Positions 11,989 through 23,292 of a stretch of 64,000 bases of DNA are shown here, one piece after another. Position 1 is the stretch's first letter; every line of letters begins with the position of its first letter. Origin of the DNA: Lumbricus rubellus (lineage: Eukaryota > Annelida > Clitellata > Crassiclitellata > Lumbricidae); contig OX243815.1 of NCBI GenBank assembly GCA_945859605.1, positions 40,469,459 to 40,533,458 of the forward strand, given 5' to 3'. The position numbers and the translations under genes were made by a program. The notes beneath the pieces are model-generated. The model was not told where the DNA came from, searched no databases, and saw nothing but the letters and a program-made list of their open reading frames with translations.

Positions 11989-12589
11989 GCTTATAGATAT
12001 AGATGGCTGAATGATTTGATTTTCATATTAATGTTTAATATCTAATCTATTTGCTTATATATGTATTAATTAAAAATAAATGAAAATTAAAATCAGAAAA
12101 TGAATGTATATTTAAATATATGCATGTTTATGCATGTATGTTAAATGGTGACACTAAATAATGACAAATGCATCAAAGAGGACCTACAGCAACCACCTTA
12201 TGAACACTGTCGACATGGAAATACAAATCCCAGAAGAAGAACAATGAAAAGAAGAAAAAAAGATAGACAATATAGACAGAAACTGCGGAACATTTAAACA
12301 ACAGTGAACTGAAATACATTGATACTGTAACTTTAAAGACGTCAACAGCCTTTGTTGCTATAAGATGTCGTTAAACTGTTGAATAATAAATAAGTACTGA
12401 AGAATCCATTTTCGGGTTATTTATTTCATCAAAGTTTAACGTCATCGTATGATATCAATGGCCGTTGACGACAAATTTACAGCTTATACAGTATAGTGAC
12501 AATGCATTCATAACGTCCGAGATACACCATATAACATTTTCAAAACAATATTATTGTTCGTTGTTTAAAACCAATCTAGGCCATGATAT

Positions 12590-13905
12590 AATATCAACAA
12601 TTTTCGGGTGTCTAAGAACATCTTTTTGATTCCATTATTATCAACGACTCTCAGGTGTCTAAAGGATCAATTTTGGTTTTAGTATTATCAACGATTTTCG
12701 GGTGTGTAAGGACATCATTTTGTTTCCAGTGTTATCAACGATGATTTTCAAGTGTCTAGAGGATCAATGTTGGTTTTAGTATTATCAACGACTTTCTGGT
12801 GTATAAGGACATCATTTTTATTCCAGTATTATCAACAATTTTTGGGTGTGTAAAATTGTAAAAACATCATATTGATTTTCGTATTATCAAAGATTTCGAG
12901 GAGGAGGATTCCAATTTGACCAGGGTCTATGACAACAGAGGCCGTTACCCTGGACAGAAATTTGCTCGGCATATTACAGCACTTATGAGCAGTGTGTAAG
13001 GATATCAATTTGATTCCTGTTTCATCAACGATTTTCGGGTGTGTAAGGACATCATTTTGATTCCAGTATTATCAACGATTTTCAGGTGTCTAAGGGATCA
13101 ATTTTGGTTTTAGTATTATCAACGATTTTTGGGTGTATAAACACATCATTTTTGATTCCAGTATTATCAACGATTTTTAGGTGTTTAAAATTGTAAAACA
13201 TCATTTTGATTTTCGTATTATCAAAGATTTCGAGGAGGAGGATTCCAATTTGACCAGGGTCTATGACAACAGAGGCCGTTACCCTGGACAGAAATTTGCT
13301 CGGCATATTACAGCACTTATGAGCAGTGTGTAAGGATATCAATTTGATTCCTGTTTCATCAACGATTTTCGGGTGTGTAAGGACATCATTTTGATTCCAG
13401 TATTATCAACGATTTTCAGGTGTCTAAGGGATCAATTTTGGTTTTAGTATTATCAACGATTTTTGGGTGTATAAACACATCATTTTTGATTCCAGTATTA
13501 TCAACGATTTTTAGGTGTTTAAAATTGTAAAACATCATTTTTATTTTATTATTATCAACGATTTCGAGTGTGTAAGGACATCAATTTGATTCCTGTTTCA
13601 TCAACGATTTTCGGGTGTGTAAGGACATCATTTTGATTCCAGTATTATCAACGATTTTCAGGTGTCTAAGGGATCAATTTTGGTTTTAGTATTATCAACG
13701 ATTTTTGGGTGTATAAACACATCATTTTTGATTCCAGTATTATCAACGATTTTTAGGTGTTTAAAATTGTAAAACATCATTTTTATTTTATTATTATCAA
13801 CGATTTCGAGTGTGTAAGGACATCAATTTGATTCCTGTATTATCAACGATTTTCGGTTGTGTAAGGACATCATTTTGAATCCAGTATTATCAACGACCTG
13901 CTGTC
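12590..13905. repeat. Minisatellite with higher-order structure, unit about 47 bp
   Basis: Units begin TATTATCAACGATTTT and differ in their second half: GGACATCATTTTGATTCCAG, GGGATCAATTTTGGTTTTAG or a third type ending in AAAACATCATTTT. The types recur in fixed order. One 334-bp higher-order block includes a non-repeat insert with GAGGCCGTTACCCTGGACAG, seen at 12898 and 13232. Later blocks of about 243 bp lack that insert. Confidence 0.85.
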
Positions 13906-15139
13906 TTGAAGTTGACTTGACTACTGTAGAGATGCGCGGGACATTGGAATTCCAGCAGGTTAAAGACTTTTATGATATCATAGACAAAAATTGGTAGGCC
14001 TATAATAATTGTGGTCATTGTTAATCTATTTAATTATTCTTTAGCAAAACTTTGCACATTTCCCTCACGGCGCATCGCGTTTTGGCGCACGTCCTTCTGC
14101 CGATCGGTGGTATATTACTCAAACCCACGAGCGGCGATTTATGATTTAGCCCCCCCCCCCCCCAAGAGCTGAGACCAAACTCCTTGGTGGGCCACCACAG
14201 TCGCGCGAATGCTTTATTCTTCACCAGGGTGGTTGGGTTTTGCAAATGAGGGTCAGAACCTCAGAAGAGTCGTCTGCCGCTATTAATGGAAAGTTCATAC
14301 GACAGGTCTTTGCCAAATGACACTGTTAATTTTGACATGTTATGTTCTAAGGAAGATGAATCCCTCTTTGCTTCTATCATCTGTGACCCAGGGCAAGTCC
14401 TCCTCGATCTTCTCTTCCACCTGAACGTGTAACTGGTTACTCCCTTATGCCCCACTCGCATAATCTGCAGATTCAACGATGTGAATCGTTGATTGGATAT
14501 GGATTTATCACCAGCATTCTATGTAGTTCACTTGTTTGACGATAATAGTTTATTTTAGTAATTATGTTACATGTATATTCAACTTGCGATTTAATTCGTA
14601 CGTTTTTATTGCCTATTAGGCTACTACTTCGATGTATTATAATGATGTTCTATGTCCCATTGTTTGTTTTCAAGAGGAATAATATACAAAATACTTACTT
14701 ACTAACTTTGTTACTTTCCATATTATTATCGATGTTGAACATGACGCTGATTCGAGCCTGAAGGGAAGATGAAAGAAATGTAGCAGAAGCCCGATATAAT
14801 TATGACACTGTGAGTTTGTGACGTTGGGTAATGGAAAGAATTTTTTATTATTAATGGTAAGAAGTTAAAAGAGGTGTCTTATAATTATATGCAGTATAAT
14901 GTTCGCAAACTATCCAACGTGGGACTTAATAACTTTTAGTTAGAGCCTCGATTGCTCTGGAATTCATATCATTATAAATATGTACTTAATCTGCTAAACT
15001 TTTTTTCTCTAGTTCTCTACTGAAGATTGTGTACATGTCCTAACGCTTGAACTTTGGGGGGGACAAATACATGGGCCGTCCCCCCCCAACGTGGGGGGGG
15101 GACCGTCCCCCCCTGTCCCCCCCTAGGTTTCCGCCAGTG
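13906..15139. other. Right part of the hAT-like element, no gene
   Basis: Contains a C-run of about 14 at 14150-14163 and short frames without recognisable motifs. The last 90 bases hold alternating long G and C runs that could fold into hairpins or G-quadruplexes. Confidence 0.4.
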
Positions 15140-15147
15140 GCTACCTG

Positions 15148-15477
15148 TGCGGTGCAGGTATGTTCTCATATAGTTTTTATAGCTTTATCACAGATAAAAT
15201 ACGACTGAGAATGAAATCGTCTAATGAAGAATTCGCACTCTCTAAGAAATAGTGTTGAGGACTTTGTCTACTTTGATTGCTGCATAATTTTTATATGCAG
15301 AATTGTAGCCCTTTTGCTACACTCGTTTCGATATTATTGCGCAACAAAAGATGTCGCAATAACTATGCAGCAGTCAGTGTAGAATTTAAATACATCGCGA
15401 ATGTAGGCTACGTGTGTAAGCTATGTCTTTAGTAAAAGACACGCAATTGTTGTATAGCGCCTCTTCCATAATCGCGT

Positions 15478-15478
<1 letters not shown>
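15148..15478. other. No recognisable gene
   Basis: Flank of the hAT-like element. No coding motif. Confidence 0.4.
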
Positions 15479-15559
<81 letters not shown>

Positions 15560-15726
15560 GATGATGATGACGACGATGGCAATAGCCATAGCTAATGACG
15601 ACGACGATGATGATGACGACGACAATGATGATGATATTGATGATGATGATGACGACGACGACGATGATGAAAATGATGATGATGACCACGACGACGATGA
15701 TGATGTTGATGATGTTGATGATGATA

Positions 15727-15791
<65 letters not shown>

Positions 15792-15935
15792 AGTGTTGGT
15801 GATGATGGTGACGCCTCTGTTGGTGATGATGACGATGATGATGACGACGACGATGATGATGATGAGGATGATGATGATGATAACTCTGGTTTTGGTACTG
15901 ACGGTGGTGATGATGATGATGCATGATGATATGAT
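15479..15935. repeat. (GAT)n array with GAC interruptions
   Basis: Pure (GAT)n at 15479-15545, then a degenerate GAT/GAC array. The opposite-polarity ATC array starts just to the right. Confidence 0.95.
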
Positions 15936-16125
15936 GATGCTGCCTCATCATCACCATCATCATCATCAGTGTCGTCTGAGTCGTCATCGTAGTCGTTTAC
16001 GTTGTCGTCATCGTCATAATCGTCGTCGTCATCATCGTCGTCGTCATCATCATCATCTCCATCATCACCATCACCCTAACCTTCAACATCACTATCATCG
16101 TCATCATGCATTATATTCGTCGTCG

Positions 16126-16171
<46 letters not shown>

Positions 16172-16172
16172 A
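15936..16172. repeat. (ATC)n array, opposite polarity
   Basis: CATCATCAT/CGTCGTCAT repeats, purest at 16126-16170. Together with 15479-15935 this forms a large imperfect inverted repeat of trinucleotides. Confidence 0.9.
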
Positions 16173-16529
16173 ATAATACCCAGAAAATGAGCAATATGCT
16201 TAAACATGATGCTAAATTTCCAGCATGCACATTATTATAATAGTGAATAACAAAGTATGGCGGGATTGGGGAAGAAAAACAGGGGTGAGTCATGTATACG
16301 CAGATTAATTGATTTCAAAACCCAGACCTACGCAGTTGAACTTTGGCCGCACGGGTTGGGCGACTGAGCTACAGACAACGGTTACTCTGTGGTCAGAGGT
16401 CACAACTCACAAGACAAAGACCCGTGGAATCTGAATCGGCTACCGCTCATAGCCGCCTTTACTGGCTTGGCTTGGTAGTTCTGATCAAAACTATATGGCG
16501 TTCTTCCATCCGTCCGTTGTTCAATCCAA
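16173..16529. other. No recognisable gene
   Basis: Unique-looking sequence. A polar frame at 16343-16490 has no known motif and runs into microsatellite. Confidence 0.4.
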
Positions 16530-16678
16530 TATACCGTCCATCCATCCATCCATCCATCCATCCATCCAAATATCCATCCATCCATCCATCCATCCATCCA
16601 TATATCCATCCATCCATCTATCTGTCTATCATTCTGTCTCTATCCTTCTACTTCAATTCTTCTATCTCTATCCCTTCC

Positions 16679-16723
<45 letters not shown>

Positions 16724-16784
16724 ATGTATGTATGTGTGCATGCATGCATGCGTGTATGTATGTATGTATGTATGTATGTATGTA

Positions 16785-16826
<42 letters not shown>

Positions 16827-17695
16827 ACTGTCCGAATGTCTGTATGTCTGTCCCCCTGTCTGCATGTATGTCTGTGACAGTTTGTCTCTATTTCTGACTG
16901 TCTGTTGCTCTATTCATTCATCCATCCATTCATCAATTCATCCATTCATTTATCCATCCATTCATCTATGTATCCATCCACTCATCCATACACACACCCA
17001 TTCATCAATTCATCCATTCATCCATCCATCCATCTATTCACTCATCTATCCATTCATCAGTTCATCTGTTTACCCATCCATTTATCCATCCATCAATTCA
17101 CCCATCCATCCATCTATTGATCCATTCATCAATCAATCAATCCCTCCATCCACTCATCCATACACGAATTCATCCATTCATTTATCCATCCATTCATCTA
17201 TGTATCCATCCACGCATCCATACACACACCCATTCATCAATTCATCCATCCATCCATCCATTCACTCATCCATCCATCCATTCATCAATTCATCTGTTTA
17301 CCCATCCATTTATCCATCCATCAATTCATCCATCCATCCAGCTATTGATCCATTCATCAATCAATCAATCAATCCCTCCATCCACTCATCCATCCATACA
17401 TCTTTTCATCAATTCATCCATTCATTCATCGATCCATTCATCCATCAATTCACCCATCCGTCCATTCGTCCGTCCATTCGTCCATCCATCTATTCTTTCA
17501 TCCATTCACCCATTCAGTCATTCATCCATCTATTCTATCCACTCATCCATACACTCACCCATTCATCCATTCATCCATCCATTCATCCATTAATTTATCC
17601 ATTAATTCATCCATTTATCTACCCATTTATATATCCATCCATCTATCCATCCATTCATTCATGCATCCATCCATTCATTCATCGATCTGTCCGCC
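16530..17695. repeat. Compound tetranucleotide array: CATC, TCTG, ATGT, CATT
   Basis: (CATC)n at 16536-16615, (TCTG)n at 16680-16720, (ATGT)n at 16721-16786, (TCTG)n to about 16822, then a degenerate CATC/CATT array to 17695. The 17120-17400 part contains duplicated longer blocks. The [12 protein letters not shown] frame of nearly 300 codons is an artefact. Confidence 0.95.
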
Positions 17696-19282
17696 TGTAC
17701 GTTCATCCGTCTGTCAGTCTGTCGGCAATGTACTTTTTAGTCATTTTGCAGTAACCTATACCTGTTAAGAAAAACCATAACCATTATAACGGTAGGCCTA
17801 ACCATCGATTTATTGAGCCAATCGTATTCAAAGTAGCATCTCGACGACCTCGTCATAGTAAGAACACAGTCACATAGGACATGTAATCTGTCGGTAACAA
17901 AATGTGAATCCAGAGTCCCGTTCGCCACCTATAGGCTATACATTGTCGATGCTAAATGGTTGCCTATTTAACTATTGTGCATGTATGATAAGATAGAAAA
18001 TAAATTGCTCATAATTGAAATCGTCGAAGTAAAATTACATGCATAGGTGAGAAGACTGTTTTAAGTGGAAAGACCAATGTGCTCGGCTATGGATGCATGG
18101 TTTCTGCCACCGTTGTTGTCAATCGTTTTGTAGGCTACTGAATATTAAAATATAGAAATGTGCAATCTAGTAGATGTTTTCTGAAGTCCCTTAGTGGTAA
18201 TTGCATATGCAGGCAATAATTCCCTTCATCCGCTTAAAATCATTAAAGACTACAGCGCTGGAAGTACCCTGGAGTAGTTTCTTTGAAATGCGCTACATAA
18301 CAAACCAATGAGAGTATTGCTGTTCGTTTTACTCTCAGCCATAGATGTCGCCCCACTTAAAATTTCGTTTCTGATGCTAAAGATTATGTTTTAAAATACC
18401 CAAAGGCAACTTTTACGTTGCGCTTTTAATTATTCGTTAGTCTGCATGATTATAATTCATTGAATACTCTTATTTCGTAAATAGCCTATTATGTGAATTT
18501 TCCGCAGCCTTGATTGTCGTTTAACTTGCTTTTAAGACGATTCAGTTCAATGTATATAGGCTATGGAAATAGTTCTGTCGGTAGACTCAACCATGTGGCC
18601 TTTGACACAGCCCACGCTGCCCAGGTGTATTGGCGCCCACTGGAAAACTACGATATCTTAATAATTATTAACGTGTAGCCAAGTCAATATTTTTGCGACA
18701 AATTTGGTTTAGACTCCATATAATCGCATCCAATTAGTTCTATGAATTCTTAATTTGTCCTCTTTCGCAAGTTCCAAGTTTTTAACGGGACTATTTTGGA
18801 AATCATTCAAATCCCGCAAGGGTCAGCGTTGCTAAACAGCGTATGGATACTATCTGGTGTCGGGAAGGGCACGCGGCTTACATGCGGCTGCAGTTTAGGA
18901 GGGGGTAATTTGAAACCTTTACAGGTGTAAAGGTTTCAGATTACCGGCGCACCGACCAGCACAGTGACTGTCCAGCAGCATTGGACGAGTTAAACAAAGA
19001 CAACCATTTTCTCAACGGGGTAAATTTGAAACTTCTCTTCACATGTGTAAGTTACCTAATTATAATAGCGTACAGTGAAGCCATGTAAATCATTGAATAT
19101 TTGAAAAAACATTGCAAGCCTCACATTTGTCTGTAAGTATGCTATTTGTAGTGTGCGCTTACGTTATGCTTCTGCATAATAATGGCATTGACATTCAAAG
19201 CCTCTGACTGCTTTGAACGGGTGTCGAATATTCGTATATAATCAGTCGCTCCCTTCGTTGCCCTCCATTCTTATAATATTGT
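17696..19282. other. No recognisable gene; one tight hairpin
   Basis: About 1.6 kb of AT-leaning unique-looking sequence with no long open frame. Holds the hairpin at 18904-18945 and TAGGCCTA at 17793. Confidence 0.5.
18904..18945. repeat. Inverted repeat with 20-bp arms and 2-nt loop
   Basis: GGTAATTTGAAACCTTTACA, loop GG, then its reverse complement with one mismatch. The centre contains CAGGTG, an E-box. Confidence 0.8.
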
Positions 19283-19496
19283 GGGGCGCGGTGGTGTAGT
19301 GGTGGCGTCGTTGCCTTGGAGCCGGAAGGTTCGAGGTTCGAATCCACCTCACCGCGTAAGGACCTTGGGCAAGTTCTTCACTCACAATTGCTCAGCGCTT
19401 CGGCGTGAAACTCCGATGCAGTGTCCGCTCTGCATTCGGGAGCGCCTCTGAGTAGAGAGAGCTTGAAGGGGCGCTATAACAAGTGCACATACAAAC
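19283..19496 (+). mobile_element. tRNA-derived SINE, full-length-looking copy
   Basis: The head GGGGCGCGGTGGTGTAGTGG carries an A-box-like sequence (19291-19305) and the B box GGTTCGAATCC (19335-19345). The body includes CTCAGCGCTTCGGCGTGAAA and CGATGCAGTGTCCGCTCTGC. The end is AGGGGCGCTATAACAAGTGC plus ACATACAAAC. The GGGGCGCTATA segment resembles the LINE tail GGCGCTATATAAAT, so it may use the machinery of the L2-type LINE. Other copies in the window: 26284-26340, 26781-26955, 36788-36897, 36985-37186 and the split copy 49305-50648. Confidence 0.85.
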
Positions 19497-21089
19497 TTCC
19501 TTCGGGGATAAAACTATCTCCTTAACATATAATTTATAATTTATATGCAACCACTTAACATTTAGACCTCCGTCAAGTTGGTTTCATATTCATATTCAGA
19601 TGACATTACCTTATTAAACACGGCAACACGAAAACAGTTCCGTTCCGTTATCACCATTTCGGTTCCGTGCTTTTCGGACTTATGTAGAAGCGCGTGGTTA
19701 TTTATTTTCTTACCGCAATAAATGAATGAAAGGTAGAAGTAAATGACGGCTCGGTAGCAAGTAAGGATTATGTTCGCCGCAGATAGGTACAGAATAGAGC
19801 GGCCTGAGCTACGGCGATCGATAGCTCAATGTTTCAGCGTGTCCACTGGCGTACGGCGATATATACCCAATGTCTTCGCTGAAGTAAATAAGTCAAATTT
19901 GTCAGCAGGCAGGAATGAGATATAATAATACTTGTGCTGGTTTTATATTGAGACACATTGGTGCTCATCAGAGATCTAGTCAGTTCCTGATTAGTTCCAT
20001 CATTTGTTTTCTAGTCAAAGTCGTTTTTTGAAGTTGACCAATATTTCTCAGTCACAAAAACATGGCTTGATCCAGAATGTCCATACTGTCATATCTAAGG
20101 CACGACAGAAATCGGAAGAATGGTCAATATTGTTCAGGCTAATCAGTTTGTTGTGCTCTTTCCATGTTCGCCGCAAATGGGCAGCCCATGCATTAACCTA
20201 CTAGGGCTCAAAATGGGCCACAACCGGGCAGCCTCTCTGGGCTGCCTGTATGGGCCGCACATATGGGCTTCATACCAATTTGGGCACGGCCTCCATGTCA
20301 TATACGTCATAAACTTTGCATAGGCATGATCAATTCCAAGAGAGTGGAAAAAAATTAGGCTGAAACATGTACTTTAGGCAATTCTTCTGCCAGTTTCTTT
20401 TTTCCTTTTCGATCGCAAATGTCAAATAGTCCTTCTGACAAAACATTAATTTTAATAATAGCTTTCACTCACTTATATAAAAAAACTTCTATCAAATACA
20501 AGATAAACATAATTCAGTGTCAGTTACTGTAGAGTGCAATATTGACACCTACAGGATAAAATAAGAGTTTATTGCTCTCAATGTCAACTCCAGCAAAACG
20601 ACAGTTTTCTTTCAGAGCTGAAAAGATGTCCCATAACCAGTGCAGCAGCTCCAACCATGCACGATCGGAAGAACATCAGAGGAAAGGAAGTTGTTCGTCA
20701 TCAATTCTTGGCTGGAGACACTGCATTTGAAGCTGTTGAAGTAAGCATTGTATAGACACACGACTGAAGTGTCTGATTTACTCGTCATGGTCATTATTTT
20801 CTCTCTACTGATTGAAAGCCAATGCAGAAAGTACACATTCCCTCATAATAGCCTTCTGTCTTGCATGCTTAGTAAATTTCACTTTTACTGTTCTCTCCCT
20901 TTCCTGTGGTTGCCTGCTTCCTGATTGCTTTTGCTGCTGTCTTCAAGCCTATTCCACTTAAGCTGCTGGGAAAATACATAATTTGCGCATTCAATTGAAT
21001 TCCCAATCGTCTTCCAGCTGGACCTGAGTCTCATTGGACACTGTCACAAGTGTCACAGCTTTTAAGCTGAGAGGATTTGTGAGACAACA
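19497..21089. other. No recognisable gene
   Basis: Unique-looking sequence. 20165-20300 is enriched in GGGC/TGGGC blocks (GGGCAGCCC, CTGGGCTGCCTG) without recognisable coding content. Confidence 0.45.
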
Positions 21090-21785
21090 CCCGAGATCTG
21101 CCAGAAACTGAAAAGGGGACTTTGGCCCACCAGTTAACATGGAGGAATGCGTTGAAGGAGGAAGCTGATTTCACAATGCAGGGCCAATGAGAGCAACACG
21201 CATTTTAGCCATGGCAGCCCTAGCTCTGTAGACGAAGAGATCATGCCCACCAAAGGAGCGGAGCGAGCGAAGAGAAGTGGCCGAAGTCGGCAAACGGATG
21301 AGGTCACACAGGTACTTGAAAGATCGGCCAGTTTAAGAAATTAATGCCAGAACCTCAAGCTGAAGCAGTAAGGGGAAGCCAATGAAGGTGGTCAAACATA
21401 GAGCAGAGATGTGGGATGAGCGAGGACGTCGGGCTATTAGTCTGGCCGCAGCGTTTAGTGTAGACTGAATAGGGGAAAGACGAACATTTTGAACGCCGAC
21501 CAATAGTGAGCTTCAATAGTCGATTCGGGGACAGACAAAGGCATGAACAATTGAGCTAAAGACAGAGGAGGAGACGGAGCGACGGATTGATCTAAGCCGC
21601 ATCAGATAAAAGTAGGAAGATCGAGTGGAATTGGGAATTTGTGGAGAAAAGGTATACAAGGTGCGGTCTTGGACTACGCCAAGGACTCGAGAGCTTGATT
21701 GGAAAGTAAAAAGGGAAATTTCTCTGTAAGAAGGGGCAAATCAAGCTTAAAAAGCTGTTGTCGAGTCCCAAATCATACATGTATG
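21090..21785 (-). pseudogene. L2-type LINE reverse transcriptase, decayed C-terminal half
   Basis: Minus-strand translation, with frame changes, gives in order: FGTRQQLFKLDLPLL, ESLAYSKT-like sequence for the usual LGVxxD region, SSYFYLMRLRSIRRSVSS, VHAFVCPRIDY followed by a stop where families have C, NAARLIARRPRSSHI, and ALIGPALWN near the end. This order (thumb, SRLDYCNSLL-like, NAAARLI, WNSLP-like) is the classic end of L2/CR1 ORF2. Several frameshifts and stops make it dead. Part of it (the CGACTTCGGCCACTTCTCTT region, 21270-21290) matches the plus-strand copy at 34626-34650. Confidence 0.7.
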
Positions 21786-22063
21786 TCTTGTGAGCTGCTT
21801 ACGACTCTTGTAGTTGCAAATGTTCAGAATTTTCAATTGTGATTTGTGCAAATGTTGACAATTATGTTTTGATTTAGGAACATCGATAGTGATGGATCCG
21901 ACATTCTGTCTTTATGGAATTATGGTGGACATCAAACCGTCGAAGGTCGTCATTCGAAGGTGAAAATCAATTTCCCCCCAGATTTATGCGTTATATAGTC
22001 TTGATCCAATTATGACAGCACCTATTGTAATCTATTTAGGCTCCTTGGGAGCTCGTCTGGCAA

Positions 22064-22704
22064 TAAATAGTAGAAGAATTTTAGCTGAAAAATCATCAAT
22101 CGACTCAACAAATTATTACAAGTTAGAGACTTGGCAGAGTTGTTAAGTACACCCAACTGACGAAAATTCCAAAAGTCCCCATAAATCCGAGCTGTGCTCG
22201 AGCCGCCATCTTGGAAAATGGCGGGCGAAATTCGGTCTTGTGGCATTAGCTCCAGAACCGTCACAGCTACAAAAAAATATAAAGAGCAAAAATGATCCTC
22301 ATTAAAAGACAAAGAAGTTTGGTGTTGAACATTTGTTTCTAGGATCAAAAATAAAAATGTTAGGGTTCGGTTTAGGTTGATCTTAAATCATCATTCGCAG
22401 CACAGTATTTCCATATATTCTTCCCGCCATAAAACTTTGTACGTCGCATTGATATATTTAATGATGACTTTAAATGAGGATCATTTTTGCCATTTTATAT
22501 TTCTTAGTAGCTGTGACGGTTCTTGAGTTATTACCGAAAACCAGAATATAGGCCGCCATTTTCCAAGATGGTGGCTCGAGCACAGCTCGGATTTATGGGG
22601 ACTTTTGGTATTTTCGTCAGTGGGGTGTACTTAACAACTCTACCAAGTCTCTAACTTGTAATCATTTGTTGAGTCGATTTTCCTAAAATTCTTCCACTAT
22701 AAAT
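22064..22704. mobile_element. Palindromic MITE-like element with arms of about 230-270 bp
   Basis: Left arm 22066-22340 and right arm about 22480-22704 are inverted copies. Both carry GAAGAATTTTAG at the outside, GAGACTTGG, ATAAATCCGAGCTGTGCTCG (opposite strand on the right) and a CGCCAT-TTGGAAAATGGCG core near the inner side. The roughly 140-bp centre is non-repeated. The terminal repeat appears to start TAGTRGAAGAATTTTAG. No clear TSD was identified. A related half-copy lies at 5655-5945. Confidence 0.75.
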
Positions 22705-23046
22705 GGCTGCTACTGCTGCTACTAAGCTATCTTTGTATGCTTGTGTGAGAAAGGTAATGGCCAAATGCATTGACTTTTCTCGTTTTGCGTGTGAGCCCAT
22801 TTGGGTAGTTCATTCATATACAGCTTGAAGCCAATTGTTTCATTTCAATTTTTTTACATTGCTTTTCAAAGGGTATGGTCTGCTAGCTCTCTGCAACCTG
22901 TCGATGCTTTGTGCCAAATGAACCTTAGTGCTTCTGTGCTTCTTTGTTTCTTTATTGCTTCTTCATAGTTGCACCCTTGTTTTATTTTGTTCTGTATCAA
23001 GGAACTTTTAATAAAAATAATAATAATAATAATAATTAATAATAAA
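22705..23046. other. No gene; short AAT run at the end
   Basis: Unique-looking sequence ending in AATAATAAT at about 23015-23045, directly before a truncated LINE copy. Confidence 0.45.
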
Positions 23047-23176
23047 CGCTACAACGCAGTTGCGTTTAGGGGCACTTTCGCCGATCAGGACACAGAGTAT
23101 GAATAGGGCCGTTCCAGACTGTGATTTTATATTAGGCGGTAGATAAGTCCCTGAGGAATCCTGTATACCTCGGGGC
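23047..23176 (+). mobile_element. Restriction-like-endonuclease LINE, severely truncated copy A
   Basis: Only the last 19 codons and the 3' UTR remain: RYNAVAFRGTFADQDTEYE, stop at 23104-23106. Then comes a 3' UTR with AGTCCCTGAGGAATCCTG and CCTCGGGGCAAAAAAAATAA. The peptide and UTR match copy B (RFNAVAFRGTF; AGTCCCTGAGGGATCC). It sits between AAT repeats on both sides. Confidence 0.75.
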
Positions 23177-23292
23177 AAAAAAAATAATAAAATAATAATA
23201 ATAAAAATAATAAAAATAATAATAAAAATAATAATAATAATAAAAATAATTTAAAAAAAATAATAATAAAAATAATAAAAATAATAATAATA
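23177..23292. repeat. (AAT)n tail between two LINE copies
   Basis: AATAATAAAAAT-type repeat forming the 3' tail of copy A and the junction with copy B. Confidence 0.9.

Larger units (their letters stand above)
9610..12390 (+). mobile_element. 5'-truncated LINE with RNase H domain, itself interrupted
   Basis: Flanked by an exact 12-bp duplication TAAGTACTGAAG (9598-9609 and 12391-12402), marking a single retrotransposition into the hAT-like element. The left junction cuts into the RNase H coding region. The right part is a 3' UTR ending in GTTGAATAATAAA. A second element (10522-11988) with its own TSD lies inside the 3' UTR. Confidence 0.85.
9210..15139. mobile_element. hAT-like DNA transposon, about 5.9 kb, no transposase recognised
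   Basis: Bounded by an exact 8-bp duplication GCTACCTG (9202-9209 and 15140-15147). The left end is CAGGGGCGGAAACCTGG; the right end, read inward from the opposite strand, is CACTGGCGGAAACCTAGG. An 8-bp TSD with CA(G)-starting terminal repeats fits the hAT superfamily. Just inside the ends are long G and C runs and GGACGGACGAGCGGC, shared with the smaller copy at 53412-54869. It contains a LINE insertion (9610-12390), a higher-order minisatellite (12590-13905) and about 1.1 kb of unassigned sequence. No transposase frame was recognised, so it is probably non-autonomous or decayed. Confidence 0.8.

Noticed and set aside
16864..17754. 296-codon frame of IHPSIHPS repeats
   Set aside because: CATC/CATT tetranucleotide array; period 12 nt gives a four-residue repeat without selection evidence.
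19283..19360. Functional tRNA gene
   Set aside because: A and B boxes are present, but the sequence does not fold into a cloverleaf acceptor, and the same head recurs attached to a constant body, so it is a SINE.
20120..20323. Frame with Gly/His/Cys-rich peptide over GGGC-rich blocks
   Set aside because: Blocks of TGGGC repeats explain the composition; no known domain and no splice context.
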